Shown: positions 26,943 through 38,341, numbered from the stretch's first letter. The stretch is DNA of 64,000 bases from Putridiphycobacter roseus (GCF_003234935.1 NZ_QKSB01000006.1:62001-126000); one strand, 5' to 3'. A program made the numbers and translations. The notes: generated by a model not told the origin, from the letters alone.

Positions 26943-27732
26943 TTTATTATTCCTATTACTCTCTTTGCTAGTCAGTTTTATAGGTCTGACGCAAAATGAG
27001 GTGTTAAAAAACACACATAAAGGAAATGTGTTTTATCAAAATAATGCATTTAAAGATGCTGTTTATTATTACGAAAAAGCAATAGATAATGCCCCTTTTA
27101 ATTTTAAAGCTAGCTTTAATTTGGCCAATGCTTTTTTTAAATTGAAAGAATACGATAAATCAATAAATCAATTAGAAAACATTGTCACTTACGCAAAGAC
27201 CAATGAAGAAAAGGCCATGGTTTATCACAATATTGGAAATGCGCAATTATTGAATAAAGAATTAGACAAAGGTATTGAAGCATACAAATCGGCCTTAAGG
27301 CTTAATCCCAATGCCGAGGATACCCGCTATAATTTGGCCTATGCCCTATTGAAAAAACAAGAGCAAGAAAAAAAGGAACAAGAACAAGAGCAGAATAAAG
27401 ACCAGCAAAAAGAAGAAGACCAAAAGAAAGACCAGCAAGAAGGGGACAATAAAGAAGAGCAAAAAGATAAAGGAGAGCAAGATCAAAAAGACAAAGGGGA
27501 GCCTGAGGAGCAAAAGGACAAAGAAGATCAAGGAAAGGAAAACCAAAAAGATGGACAAGATAAGGAGAACCAACCAGAGCAAGGAGAAGGTAATAAACCA
27601 CAAAAGTTAAGCAAAGATCAAGCAAAAAGGTTACTGGAAGCTGCAGCAAAAAAAGAAAAAGACATCCAAGAAAAAAAGGATGAAAAATTGAAAATTTCAT
27701 CCGGAAAACCTAAACAAAAAAAGGACTGGTAA
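26929..27732 (+). CDS. batC: TPR protein BatC with a polyelectrolyte tail
   Basis: 267 residues: signal peptide (about 1-21), three TPR units (about 27-135; e.g. FYQNNAFKDAVYYYEKA and NIGNAQLLNKELDKGIEAY) and then about 85 residues made almost only of K, E, Q, D and N (about 140-228), followed by a short basic helix. BatC proteins are periplasmic adaptors for BatB. The long charged tract is codon-rich in A and G and probably disordered. Confidence 0.88.
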   Translation: MKQFNLLFLLLSLLVSFIGLTQNEVLKNTHKGNVFYQNNAFKDAVYYYEKAIDNAPFNFKASFNLANAFFKLKEYDKSINQLENIVTYAKTNEEKAMVYHNIGNAQLLNKELDKGIEAYKSALRLNPNAEDTRYNLAYALLKKQEQEKKEQEQEQNKDQQKEEDQKKDQQEGDNKEEQKDKGEQDQKDKGEPEEQKDKEDQGKENQKDGQDKENQPEQGEGNKPQKLSKDQAKRLLEAAAKKEKDIQEKKDEKLKISSGKPKQKKDW

Positions 27733-27744
27733 TTATTAAGTATT

Positions 27745-29475
27745 ATGAGGAAGCTATTTTTATATAGTCTGTTTATTTTGATTTCCCTAAATGGGTTTAG
27801 TCAAAATGTATCTATTAATTCCTTTGTCGATAAAAACGACATGGCATTAAATGAGATACTTACTTTTACTATTTCAACGAATGGTAATTGTCAAATATTT
27901 ACACCCGATTTTGGTGGACTTACCGTTTTACAAGGACCTTTCAAGTCCTCCTCTTCTAGAATTACAGAGGTTAACGGAAAAAGAACAGTAGAACAGGAAA
28001 CGAAATTCACCTACAAATTAAGAGCTACAAATACAGGAACTTTTACGATAGCAAGTATAAAAATGGATTGTGCTGGTAAATCATACAGTTCTAAATCGAT
28101 AAAGATTAATGTAACAGAAATTGGAACACAAGGTCAAAGCGCAGTTCCAAGCAATGCCACTTCCGACTTTTTTTTAAGAATGCATGCCAACAAAACAAAT
28201 GTATACCAAGGCGAACCATTTACGGTGAGTATAAAAATGTACTCCAAAAATCAACCCCAGAATATTGAAAATCTAGAGTTTGGCGAATCTAAAGGGATAT
28301 GGCGAAAAGATTTAAACCCAAATCAGACAAATTTCAATACGGATATGGAAGTGATTAATGGGATGCGCTACTATACTACTGTGATTAAAACGGAATTGAG
28401 TATTGCTCAAACTAGTGGTGAAATAAAAATTGCACCCGCTTATATTTCTGCTGTGTTTAGAAGGGGGTTTTTCCAGACTTACCGTCGAGAAGCCAATTCA
28501 AACACCTTAAAAATTAAAGTTAAACCTTTACCAAAAGGCGCACCTAAAGATTTCAATGGACTGGTTGGGAAGTTTGACATGACACATGATATAAGTAAAA
28601 CAACCCTTAAACCTGGAGACGCGATTGATTTTAAAATAAAAATTTCAGGTAAAGGTAATATGAATGCCTTTGACGATCCCGTACTTAGTATACCGAATGA
28701 CTTTGAAAAATTTGATCCTGAAATAAAAAATAACGTCAATTATTCAAGTACAGGTATAGCAGGAAGTATTGCCTATAATTATGTCCTTATTCCTACATTT
28801 TATGGAGACTATACCCTACCAGCCTATTCCTTTTCTTATTTTGATATTGCAGACAAAAAATACAAAACCTTAAGTACGGGAGACATTGCAATAAACGTCT
28901 TAAAAACAGAAAATAGCACTGCCGGAAATCCTGGATTAAATACTTCAAAAAAAGAAATTGATATTGAAAAAGAAGAAATCAGATACATCAATTTGGCACA
29001 TAAAAAGGCATTTCAATACAATGATTTCTACATAGCTTCTCCTGTTTATTATGCCGTTTTGGGACTTCCATTTTTATCCCTATGGTTATTATTGGTCTGG
29101 AGAAAAAAACAAAATACCAGTACGCATCAACAACAAAAATCACATAAATTATTAATTAAAGATACCCAATTAAACATGGACAATGCCCACCGTTTAGCTG
29201 CTGAAAATAAAAATCAAGAAGCTTTACAAGCATTAAATGCCACCTTTAAAAACTATTTGAAACAAAAATTTAACCTAGCAACCATTGATTTAAATCAAGC
29301 CAAAATAAGTGCATTAATGCAATCCCATAAAATGGAGGAGTCGTACATTAAAAAATACAATACTATTTGGAATAATATTGAAATGTACCAATACGCTCCC
29401 ATTCCAACCGACAAAATGGACGCATTAATTGCGGATGCAAATGGCTTAATTACCTATTTAGAAGACAAACTGTGA
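27745..29475 (+). CDS. batD: BatD family protein
   Basis: 576 residues: signal peptide (about 1-20), several immunoglobulin-like beta domains (about 21-395) with recurring oxygen/Thr-rich strands, a transmembrane helix (about 434-452) and a cytoplasmic helical domain of about 120 residues. This is the standard BatD layout (PF13584). It starts 12 nt after batC and overlaps batE by 4 nt. Confidence 0.88.
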   Translation: MRKLFLYSLFILISLNGFSQNVSINSFVDKNDMALNEILTFTISTNGNCQIFTPDFGGLTVLQGPFKSSSSRITEVNGKRTVEQETKFTYKLRATNTGTFTIASIKMDCAGKSYSSKSIKINVTEIGTQGQSAVPSNATSDFFLRMHANKTNVYQGEPFTVSIKMYSKNQPQNIENLEFGESKGIWRKDLNPNQTNFNTDMEVINGMRYYTTVIKTELSIAQTSGEIKIAPAYISAVFRRGFFQTYRREANSNTLKIKVKPLPKGAPKDFNGLVGKFDMTHDISKTTLKPGDAIDFKIKISGKGNMNAFDDPVLSIPNDFEKFDPEIKNNVNYSSTGIAGSIAYNYVLIPTFYGDYTLPAYSFSYFDIADKKYKTLSTGDIAINVLKTENSTAGNPGLNTSKKEIDIEKEEIRYINLAHKKAFQYNDFYIASPVYYAVLGLPFLSLWLLLVWRKKQNTSTHQQQKSHKLLIKDTQLNMDNAHRLAAENKNQEALQALNATFKNYLKQKFNLATIDLNQAKISALMQSHKMEESYIKKYNTIWNNIEMYQYAPIPTDKMDALIADANGLITYLEDKL

Positions 29476-30218
29476 TGATAAAAACGATATTTTCAATATG
29501 CTTTATATTTGGCCTTTTGACAACTGGTTTTGGTCAAACGGAATTAGAGAAAGGTGATTCAGCCTATGCTGCTCAAAATTATGAAGTCGCCATACAAGCC
29601 TACACCTCCATTTTAGGAAACCAATTTCATTCTGCCTCCTTGTATTATAACTTAGGCAATGCTTATTTAAAAAATAATGAATTGGGAAAAGCGATTTGGT
29701 CCTACCAAAAAGCCAACAAAATTAAGCCTGGGGACGAAGACATTCTGTTTAACCTCGATTATGCCTCTGGTTTAACCAAGGACAAAATAGAACAAAGAAG
29801 CAGTGGCATCTCCAAATGGATGGCGAAATTATTCTATGGAAAACCCATCAATTATTGGGCATATTTTGGAATAGGGTTTGCTTTAATAACTTGCTTATTT
29901 TTCTATTTTTATAAAACTCAAACCAAAAAAAACATCAAGGCTTTATATTTTTTATTTGCTGGAATAAGCATGGTATTAATGTTACTAGCAATTGGCATTG
30001 GTATGGCACAGAAAAGCCACATTACGACCAATACCAATGCCATTATAATTCAACCGGTAGTAAAAGTAAAAACAGCTCCTAATGAAGCGGAAAGTATTGC
30101 CTTTGAATTACATGAAGGAGCAAGGGTGGAATTAATTAAATCGGAGGGAGATTGGATCAATATTAATGTAAACAAAAATCAAGGCTGGGTATTAAAGTCA
30201 GCAACACTCTTGTATTAA
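29472..30218 (+). CDS. batE: BatE: TPR plus SH3-like protein
   Basis: 248 residues: signal peptide (about 1-21), two TPR units (about 24-95; LYYNLGNAYLKNNELGKAIWSYQKA), two transmembrane helices (about 131-150 and 160-180) and a C-terminal bacterial SH3 domain (about 192-248; VKVKTAPNEAES ... GDWININVNKNQGWV). Last gene of the bat operon; no clear terminator follows. Confidence 0.88.
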   Translation: MMIKTIFSICFIFGLLTTGFGQTELEKGDSAYAAQNYEVAIQAYTSILGNQFHSASLYYNLGNAYLKNNELGKAIWSYQKANKIKPGDEDILFNLDYASGLTKDKIEQRSSGISKWMAKLFYGKPINYWAYFGIGFALITCLFFYFYKTQTKKNIKALYFLFAGISMVLMLLAIGIGMAQKSHITTNTNAIIIQPVVKVKTAPNEAESIAFELHEGARVELIKSEGDWININVNKNQGWVLKSATLLY

Positions 30219-30501
30219 TTTATCACATGCTGTTTTTTTAAGCCATACCAGCCTGTACTAGGTAAACATTCACCTCCTTTAAAATCCTAGTAATTTTTAT
30301 AAAACACAAGCAATCAAACTGTGTAACCTTATAAAGTCAGTATTATTTTCATAGCAGGCCACAACCTGCAACGGGCAGGCCAATATATATATTTTTGAAA
30401 GGCTAGGCTTCGTCACAATACCAATTTTACCACATACAAAAACAGCAGCAATCTTTCGATTGCTGCTGCCGTATTTTAAGGATAATAAAGTACTAACGGT
30501 A
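30219..30501. other. Convergent intergenic region between batE and gyrB
   Basis: Contains the gyrB terminator (30438-30468) and a small GC-rich patch (30354-30381) in which GCAGGCC occurs twice, 14 nt apart, around a CCTGC that can pair with the second copy. A short minus-strand frame spanning this area and the gyrB end reads through the terminator hairpin and is not supported as a gene. Confidence 0.4.
30438..30468 (-). terminator. Terminator of gyrB
   Basis: Perfect 11-bp stem cagcagcaatc / gattgctgctg with a TTTC loop (30443-30468), followed on the minus strand by five T. It lies 34 nt past the gyrB stop. Confidence 0.75.
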
Positions 30502-32457
<1,956 letters not shown>

Positions 32458-32498
32458 TTACTTACTACTTTAAATTTCTCTCCTCTTTCAAGGGCAAA

Positions 32499-32506
32499 CA
32501 AAGATA
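32499..32506 (-). promoter_or_regulatory. -7 promoter element (TATCTTTG) of gyrB
   Basis: Exact match to TAnnTTTG on the minus strand, 48 nt upstream of the gyrB ATG. No -33 TTG at ideal spacing was seen. Confidence 0.45.
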
Positions 32507-32615
32507 CAAAATTCAAAGCCCAAAACCGCGTAATTTCGGTCGGAATACGAGAAGTTTTCAACAGTAAGTTAACATTTAAGGCACTTTAAGCTTCCTTGCG
32601 TAGCATAGTTCTCTC

Positions 32616-33623
32616 TTAGATAGAAAAGCGTTTATTCATTTTAATTATCGTCCATACAATTATTGGCGCGCCAAGGAGAGAAGTAGCGGTGTTTAGCGGG
32701 ACATTCCCGTCAAATACACGAATGAAAATATCGGATAATAAAGCCAGAATTGCCCCCAACAATAAACAAAGTGGTAAAAGAACGTTATGGTTTTGTGAGC
32801 GCGATAACATGCGGACCAATTGCGGGACTGCAATACCTAAAAAACCTATAGGGCCACAAAATACAGTTACAATAGCAGTTAACAGACCCGTTATTACAAT
32901 AATAAACCATTTTAATTGCCGCATATTCACCCCAATGGTCTGTGCATATTCCACGCCTAAAGCCAAAGCATTTAAAGGCTTAATAAAAAAGAAAGAAACG
33001 CCTATTCCTACCCCTACAAAAACAATAAAAAACAACAAAGCATTTCCGTAAATCCCTTCGAATGACCCTAAGCCCCAAACTACAAATTCCCTTGTCGATT
33101 CTGCATCTGCCCATTGGTACAATACATTTAAAATGGCAGAAGTGAAAAAACCAATCATTAAACCAAAGACCAATAAGGTGACACTTTGACGGATATATTT
33201 TGAAGCCAAAATCAATAGCATTAATACCGAAAATGAACCGATAAATCCTGCCAAAACAGAAGTAGTATACCCTGTAAATCCTTGAAAATTTAAACCTCCT
33301 AAAACTACTGCTGCCACCCCCAATGAAGCCCCCGAACTGATACCTAAAACTCCCGGACCAGCTAAAGGGTTCCGAAAGAAAACCTGTAAAATTAACCCCG
33401 CTAGAGACAAGGCCGCCCCAGCAAAAACAGCAACTATAGTTCGGTTTAACCTATTTTCAATAATGTACTGATAGCCAATATTTGAACCGGTAGTATTCGT
33501 AAAATAATCCATAAAACTTTGCCAGTCTATGTTAATCTCTCCGGCAAATAAACTCCCTATAATCAATCCGAAAAGAAGGATTACCAAAATCAATACCCAG
33601 GTAATAATTTTTAGTTGCTTCAT
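32616..33623 (-). CDS. FecCD-type iron-siderophore/B12 ABC permease
   Basis: 335-residue inner-membrane permease of the BtuC/FecCD family, with about ten hydrophobic segments and the family signature LNRTIVAVFAGAALSLAG (about 58-75), FRNPLAGPGVLGISSGAS (about 83-100) and GPIGFLGIAVPQLVR (about 261-275, the coupling helix region). The start overlaps the stop of the binding-protein gene by 4 nt, so the two act together. No ATP-binding subunit is encoded beside them; gyrB follows after 164 nt. Confidence 0.93.
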   Translation of the reverse strand: MKQLKIITWVLILVILLFGLIIGSLFAGEINIDWQSFMDYFTNTTGSNIGYQYIIENRLNRTIVAVFAGAALSLAGLILQVFFRNPLAGPGVLGISSGASLGVAAVVLGGLNFQGFTGYTTSVLAGFIGSFSVLMLLILASKYIRQSVTLLVFGLMIGFFTSAILNVLYQWADAESTREFVVWGLGSFEGIYGNALLFFIVFVGVGIGVSFFFIKPLNALALGVEYAQTIGVNMRQLKWFIIVITGLLTAIVTVFCGPIGFLGIAVPQLVRMLSRSQNHNVLLPLCLLLGAILALLSDIFIRVFDGNVPLNTATSLLGAPIIVWTIIKMNKRFSI

Positions 33624-34717
33624 TTTAAATAACGAAAATAAACACCAGCATAATCCACTCCTTGTGATTTGATTTCAAGCAACTCCTTTAACATTTCATC
33701 TGGCGCAATAATGCCCTGTGTAAAATAAGGAGAATAACCGGTATTACAAAATATTACTTTTTTATCCTTAACAGCTTTAAACTCTTTATAAATAGTTTCT
33801 TCCTGCTTTAAATCTGCTAAACTATACCCCTGTGGACGATTCGCTATAATTAACCAATATTTTGCATTCATGGCATCCAGCCATACCTTTTCTTTTGATT
33901 GTACCAAATTATCGTTTGCACCTTCTCCTAAATTGGCATAAATATATTGATAGCCAGCATCTTTTAACAAGTTCCCTGAAATAGAATTTGGTGCAGGCAT
34001 ATCCCAAGTATCGTTAAAAGGCAGGTTAAAGAAAATGGTTTCTGAAGTATCTACGGGGACAACCAGTGCTTCATACTTTCTTGATTTTTCTTTGAAAATA
34101 GTCGCGGCCTTTTCGGATTCATTTAATAAAATTCCAAAAAACTTTATCCATTCTAATCTCCCCAAAGGGGTGGTCTCCATGTATTCTGACACCAGTAAGG
34201 TTTTTATGTTTACTTTTTTAAACCTATCCGATTGCCATTCAAAAGGGTACACTAGAAAAACATCTGGATGGATCGCTAACAATTTTTCTATATTGGCCTC
34301 TCCATTTTTATTTATCTCTACCACATGATTCGATTCTAACACCTGGTACAAACTATCTTTAGGCATGTACTGCATTTCACTGATTCCTTTAACTTTTTGG
34401 GTATTATTTAACGCATTAATAAAAATCAAATGCGTACTAGATTGGCAAGCGATTCTTTCAATTGGATTTATTAAATGTTTAAATGGCTTTTTTAATGACT
34501 TTTTAGGAAAGACAAGAGAATCTTCAAATTGATATTTTGGAGACAAAGAATGAATTATCATTTTAAAAGTTGAATCTGTTTCTACTATATTAAACCCTTT
34601 TGCTACCTCAATATTAATGGCAGATATGGGTAAATAAGCGGAAGAATTTTCCTCCTTTTTTTGAACAGGTTGACAAGCAACCAAGCATAACATCAAACTA
34701 ATTAAAATCAATTTCAT
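33620..34717 (-). CDS. ABC-transporter substrate-binding lipoprotein (BtuF/FepB-like)
   Basis: 365-residue lipoprotein (signal with LVAC lipobox, Cys about 15). The middle fits the helical-backbone metal receptor fold: INALNNTQKVKGIS, EANIEKLLAIHPDVFLVYPFE (the 'kiPDliL' region), a linker helix around GRLEWIKFFGIL, and NLVQSKEKVWLDA near the second lobe. It probably delivers an iron chelate or cobamide to the permease whose gene overlaps its end by 4 nt. The gene follows murF by 48 nt. Substrate is not evident. Confidence 0.85.
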   Translation of the reverse strand: MKLILISLMLCLVACQPVQKKEENSSAYLPISAINIEVAKGFNIVETDSTFKMIIHSLSPKYQFEDSLVFPKKSLKKPFKHLINPIERIACQSSTHLIFINALNNTQKVKGISEMQYMPKDSLYQVLESNHVVEINKNGEANIEKLLAIHPDVFLVYPFEWQSDRFKKVNIKTLLVSEYMETTPLGRLEWIKFFGILLNESEKAATIFKEKSRKYEALVVPVDTSETIFFNLPFNDTWDMPAPNSISGNLLKDAGYQYIYANLGEGANDNLVQSKEKVWLDAMNAKYWLIIANRPQGYSLADLKQEETIYKEFKAVKDKKVIFCNTGYSPYFTQGIIAPDEMLKELLEIKSQGVDYAGVYFRYLK

Positions 34718-34765
34718 GCCCTAAAATTAAAAAGATAAACGGAATAGACTTGTATTCTTTTGCTT

Positions 34766-36043
34766 TTAAAATTGAGCTATCAAGCCTTCCAATTTAATTC
34801 CCCTACTCCCTTTTAATAAAATAGTATAGTCTTTATAACTCGAAAAGTCTGTCCCTTGAATTACCTCCTCTACTGTTTGGTATGCATTGGGTAATAACCT
34901 TTTAAAGATACTCCCCACATATATAGCATTTAAATCTAAAGCAGTAACTAATAAAATGATGGCTTTATGCTCTGCTTCTTGGATAGGTCCTAGCTCTAAC
35001 ATATCCCCTAAAATCAGTAATTTTTTATCACTTTCAATTTTATTAAAACTCTTAATGGCTACTTCCATGCTCAAAGGATTAGCATTGTAACAGTCGACCA
35101 CCAAAGTGTTTTTTTCTGTTTGCGTAATTTGAGAACGGTTATTGGAAGGCTTATAGTTACTCAAACCAAGGTTAATTGCTTCGAATGGCACTTTAAAATG
35201 GGTACCTACAACTACCCCCAATAAAAAATTGATGAAATTGTAATCCCCAACTAAATGGGTATTTATTGCTGGAGATTGATAATTTCCAGTCTGGTACTTA
35301 AAATGTACAAAAGGAGATACTTTAAGTAATGCACCGACCACATCTCCTGATTTAGCCCCGTAAGAAGCTGTTTTTGTATGTGGCTCCAAGGCATTTTTCA
35401 AAATTTCATTTTCGGCATGATAAAAAATAAATCCATTATTAGCTTGAATGTAATCATACATTTCCATTTTGGTTTTTACCACATTTTCGAGACTTCCAAA
35501 ACCTTCGATATGGGCCTTACCTATATTGGTAATAATGCCATAATTCGGACAAGCAATTTCGACTAACTCTTTAATATCTCCGGGTTTATTCGCCCCCATT
35601 TCAATGATGGCTATTTCATGCGCTGCCGTCAATTTTAAGAGTGTAAATGGTACACCAAGGTGGTTATTTAAATTACCTTTAGTCACCAACACCTTGTATT
35701 TTTGATCCAGCACGGTCCCCATCAATTCTTTAGAGGTAGTTTTACCATTACTTCCTGTAATTCCAATGACAGGAATATTAAATTGCAAACGGTGAAATTT
35801 TGCCAAATCTTGTAATGTTTTCAGCACATCATCCACTAAAATAAATTGTGGATTTTCAGGTAAATTTTCATCTTCAACAATGGCATATTTGGCACCTAGT
35901 GCAAGGGCATTTTCTGCAAACAAATTGCCGTCAAAATTTTCTCCTTTAATGGCGAAAAACAAAGCACCGGGCACTATGTCACGTGTATCTGTGGTAATCC
36001 CTTTTGATTCGGTAAATAATGAATGTAAATCTGAAATTTTCAT
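34766..36043 (-). CDS. murF: UDP-MurNAc-tripeptide--D-Ala-D-Ala ligase
   Basis: Adds D-Ala-D-Ala to the UDP-MurNAc peptide, the last cytoplasmic step of peptidoglycan precursor assembly. 425 residues with a Mur ligase N-terminal domain (DTRDIVPGALFFAIKGENFDG), P-loop GITGSNGKTTSKE (about 94-106), EMGANKPGDI, NIGKAHIEGFGS and the C-terminal DCYNANPLSME and LGDMLELG motifs. All ligase motifs are intact. The binding-protein and permease genes follow on the same strand, but there is no functional link that I can see. Confidence 0.95.
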   Translation of the reverse strand: MKISDLHSLFTESKGITTDTRDIVPGALFFAIKGENFDGNLFAENALALGAKYAIVEDENLPENPQFILVDDVLKTLQDLAKFHRLQFNIPVIGITGSNGKTTSKELMGTVLDQKYKVLVTKGNLNNHLGVPFTLLKLTAAHEIAIIEMGANKPGDIKELVEIACPNYGIITNIGKAHIEGFGSLENVVKTKMEMYDYIQANNGFIFYHAENEILKNALEPHTKTASYGAKSGDVVGALLKVSPFVHFKYQTGNYQSPAINTHLVGDYNFINFLLGVVVGTHFKVPFEAINLGLSNYKPSNNRSQITQTEKNTLVVDCYNANPLSMEVAIKSFNKIESDKKLLILGDMLELGPIQEAEHKAIILLVTALDLNAIYVGSIFKRLLPNAYQTVEEVIQGTDFSSYKDYTILLKGSRGIKLEGLIAQF

Positions 36044-36193
36044 GCGTCTTAAATTCTGAGAATAAAGTTACGCAGGCATTCCTTTAATTTGCCAACGACC
36101 CATTGAAATTATCAACATTTAATTATTGACCCATTATTTTACTGTTATTTCTTATTCAAATCACCAGCTATAAATCAACTTCTAACCAGTAAA

Positions 36194-37753
36194 TTAAACC
36201 GCATTAGCTTTCTGATGAATGGCTGCAATACAACGCATTCCATCCACTGCTGCAGAAACAATTCCACCAGCATAACCAGCACCTTCAGCACAAGGATATA
36301 ACCCCTTAACTTCTTCGTGTTCTAAAGTCTCCTTATTCCTTGGAATACGCACAGGAGAAGAAGTACGTGATTCTGGCGCATGTAAAACAGCTTCATTGGT
36401 TAAAAATTGTGGCATTTTTTTTCCAAACTCTACGAATGCTTTTTGGAGTTTTTCTGCTATAAATTTCGGTAAAACGGTATTTAAATCCACTGACGTTAGT
36501 CCTGGTATATAAGAACTTTGCGGTAAATCAGCAGATACTTTATTTTCTATAAAATCCAATAATCTTTGCGCGGGTACTTTTTGCGTTTCCCCGGCAGCTT
36601 TCCAACAATCCTGTTCTACTTTTTTCTGAAAATCGAGACAAGTCCATGGATTATTTGCTTGGTACCCAGGAATCATTTCGGGCAATACTTGCACTACAAT
36701 TCCAGAATTAGCGTATGGATTATTTCGTTTGGAAGGAGACCAACCGTTGGTTACCACCTCATTTTGTTCTGTTGCACAAGGCGCTACAATTCCACCTGGG
36801 CACATACAAAATGAAAAAACGCCAACCCCATCTACTTGTGTTACCAAGGCATAAGCTGCAGGAGGCAATAAAGGACTGTAGTCCGCGCCATGGTATTGAA
36901 TTTCATTGATGATCTCTTGATCGTGTTCAATTCTTACCCCAAGAGCAAAGGACTTGGCCTCTATTTTAATGTTTCTTTTATGCAGTAAATAATAAATATC
37001 ACGGGCTGAATGACCTGTCGCTAAAATCAAATTATCAACAGGCTGGATACTCCCCTCGTTTATAGCTATACCAACTATTTGCTGCTCCACGACCTGTATG
37101 TCTGTTAATTTAGATTCAAAATGGATTTCCCCACCATTTTCAAGGATTGCCGCACGAATATTTTCAATTATTTTAGGTAGCCGATTGGTACCAATATGTG
37201 GGTGCGCTTCTATTAAAATATTTTCATCCACCCCAAAGAAGACCAACCACTCAAGGACTTTTTTTACATCCCCTCTTTTTTTTGAACGGGTATACAATTT
37301 ACCATCCGAATAAGTACCAGCTCCGCCTTCGCCAAAACAGTAATTAGACTCTGGGTTGACTATAGATTCTTTGTTTATTTTAGCCAAATCTCTTCTTCTT
37401 TCCCTTACCATCTTTCCTCTTTCAAAGAGTACTGGTTTCACTCCTGCTTCCAAGGCAGCCAAAGCAGCAAATAATCCTGCAGGTCCAGCACCAATAATGG
37501 TAGCTTTTTGATTGCTATCGACCTGAATTGGATTAAAATAAATGGGCTTTTGTGGCGGCACCTCATCAATGTATACTAGGAATTTGGCTTGATAGACAAT
37601 CTTATGCTTTCTCGCATCTAAGGATCGTTTGTGTAATTCTATGTGCTTTATCTTTTCTATCCTTAGGTTTAATAAGGTACATATTTCGGATTGAATAAAA
37701 TCCCAATCCTCCATTTTTTCTGGACTTAATCTTAAATCAACCACTTTCACCAT
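36194..37753 (-). CDS. COG2509-type FAD-dependent oxidoreductase
   Basis: 520 residues from the Met at 37753 (MVKVVDLRL...). The first ~80 residues form a small ferredoxin-like alpha/beta domain, followed by a GAGPAGL dinucleotide-binding motif (about 87-93), E at the end of strand two, GEGGAGTYSDGKL (about 140-152), and ATGHSARD; the C-terminal signature EGAGYAGGIVSAAVDG is typical of this uncharacterised dehydrogenase family. Reaction unknown. The frame extends nine codons to a TTG at 37780, but the -7 element at 37760-37767 lies inside that extension, favouring the inner ATG and a very short or absent leader. Confidence 0.85.
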   Translation of the reverse strand: MVKVVDLRLSPEKMEDWDFIQSEICTLLNLRIEKIKHIELHKRSLDARKHKIVYQAKFLVYIDEVPPQKPIYFNPIQVDSNQKATIIGAGPAGLFAALAALEAGVKPVLFERGKMVRERRRDLAKINKESIVNPESNYCFGEGGAGTYSDGKLYTRSKKRGDVKKVLEWLVFFGVDENILIEAHPHIGTNRLPKIIENIRAAILENGGEIHFESKLTDIQVVEQQIVGIAINEGSIQPVDNLILATGHSARDIYYLLHKRNIKIEAKSFALGVRIEHDQEIINEIQYHGADYSPLLPPAAYALVTQVDGVGVFSFCMCPGGIVAPCATEQNEVVTNGWSPSKRNNPYANSGIVVQVLPEMIPGYQANNPWTCLDFQKKVEQDCWKAAGETQKVPAQRLLDFIENKVSADLPQSSYIPGLTSVDLNTVLPKFIAEKLQKAFVEFGKKMPQFLTNEAVLHAPESRTSSPVRIPRNKETLEHEEVKGLYPCAEGAGYAGGIVSAAVDGMRCIAAIHQKANAV

Positions 37754-37759
37754 AGTGCG

Positions 37760-37767
37760 CAAAGATA
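37760..37767 (-). promoter_or_regulatory. -7 element (TATCTTTG) of the FAD oxidoreductase
   Basis: Exact TAnnTTTG match on the minus strand ending 6 nt before the ATG at 37753. If used, the transcript would be nearly leaderless. No well-spaced -33 TTG is present (a TTG at 37778-37780 is only 10 nt away). Confidence 0.4.
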
Positions 37768-37803
37768 GATGATTTTCCAAGATTTTAATTAAAAAAATAA
37801 TGC

Positions 37804-37811
37804 TACTTTTG
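37804..37811 (+). promoter_or_regulatory. -7 element (TACTTTTG) of the TerB-like gene
   Basis: Exact TAnnTTTG match 20 nt upstream of the ATG at 37832. It is back-to-back with the divergent -7 element at 37760-37767; the -33 region is AT-rich without a TTG. Confidence 0.45.
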
Positions 37812-37831
37812 TCCCAAATATTTTTAGAAAC

Positions 37832-38248
37832 ATGTCAATAGCAGAATTATTTGAAGGTGGAGAGCGCACCCAAGACAAAGGTCATTTTAAAAACTTGGTG
37901 TTATTAGCAAATGCTGATGGACACTTAGATGATGTTGAAATTACCCTATTATATAAATTAGGAAGAAGAATTGGTTTAACCTATACCCAAATTGGAACCA
38001 TTATGGATGATCCAAAACAATACAGTATCATTCCTCCAAGCTCAAAAGATGAAAGATTTGAAATGCTTTTAGATTTAGTAAGAGTAATGGTGATTGATAA
38101 TGAAATTGATCCATCAGAAACGAAAATGATGGAGCGTTTTGTAGTGCAATTAGGCTATCGCTCTTTGGATGATTTAGATATTGAAAGTATTGTTGCTTTA
38201 ATTAAAAGAGGCGAAGACAATGATACAATTATGACTGAATTGAATTAA
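37832..38248 (+). CDS. TerB-like acidic helical protein
   Basis: 138 residues, all alpha-helical by appearance. Two acidic loops typical of the TerB/DjlA-N fold are visible: NADGHLDDVEI (about 29-39) and DNEIDPSE (about 90-97), each after a hydrophobic helix. TerB-like domains often bind metals; a role in tellurite resistance should not be assumed from the name. It stands alone between divergent and convergent neighbours. Confidence 0.75.
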   Translation: MSIAELFEGGERTQDKGHFKNLVLLANADGHLDDVEITLLYKLGRRIGLTYTQIGTIMDDPKQYSIIPPSSKDERFEMLLDLVRVMVIDNEIDPSETKMMERFVVQLGYRSLDDLDIESIVALIKRGEDNDTIMTELN

Positions 38249-38266
38249 AAATTTAATACCCCATTA

Positions 38267-38301
38267 TAAAAAATCCCACTTGTTTACAAGTGGGATTTTT
38301 G
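38267..38301. terminator. Bidirectional terminator
   Basis: Hairpin with stem aaatcccacttgt / acaagtgggattt and A/T runs on both sides, centred at about 38285. It can serve both the TerB-like gene (plus) and the convergent gene ending at 38342 (minus). Confidence 0.85.
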
Positions 38302-38341
38302 TTTTAAAAATGTTTGAATACGTACACTATTTAGGAAGCGA

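Noticed and set aside
30354..30381. GC-rich patch with two GCAGGCC copies between batE and gyrB
   Set aside because: Too short and without a T-run to be a terminator; no evidence for a repeat family within this window.
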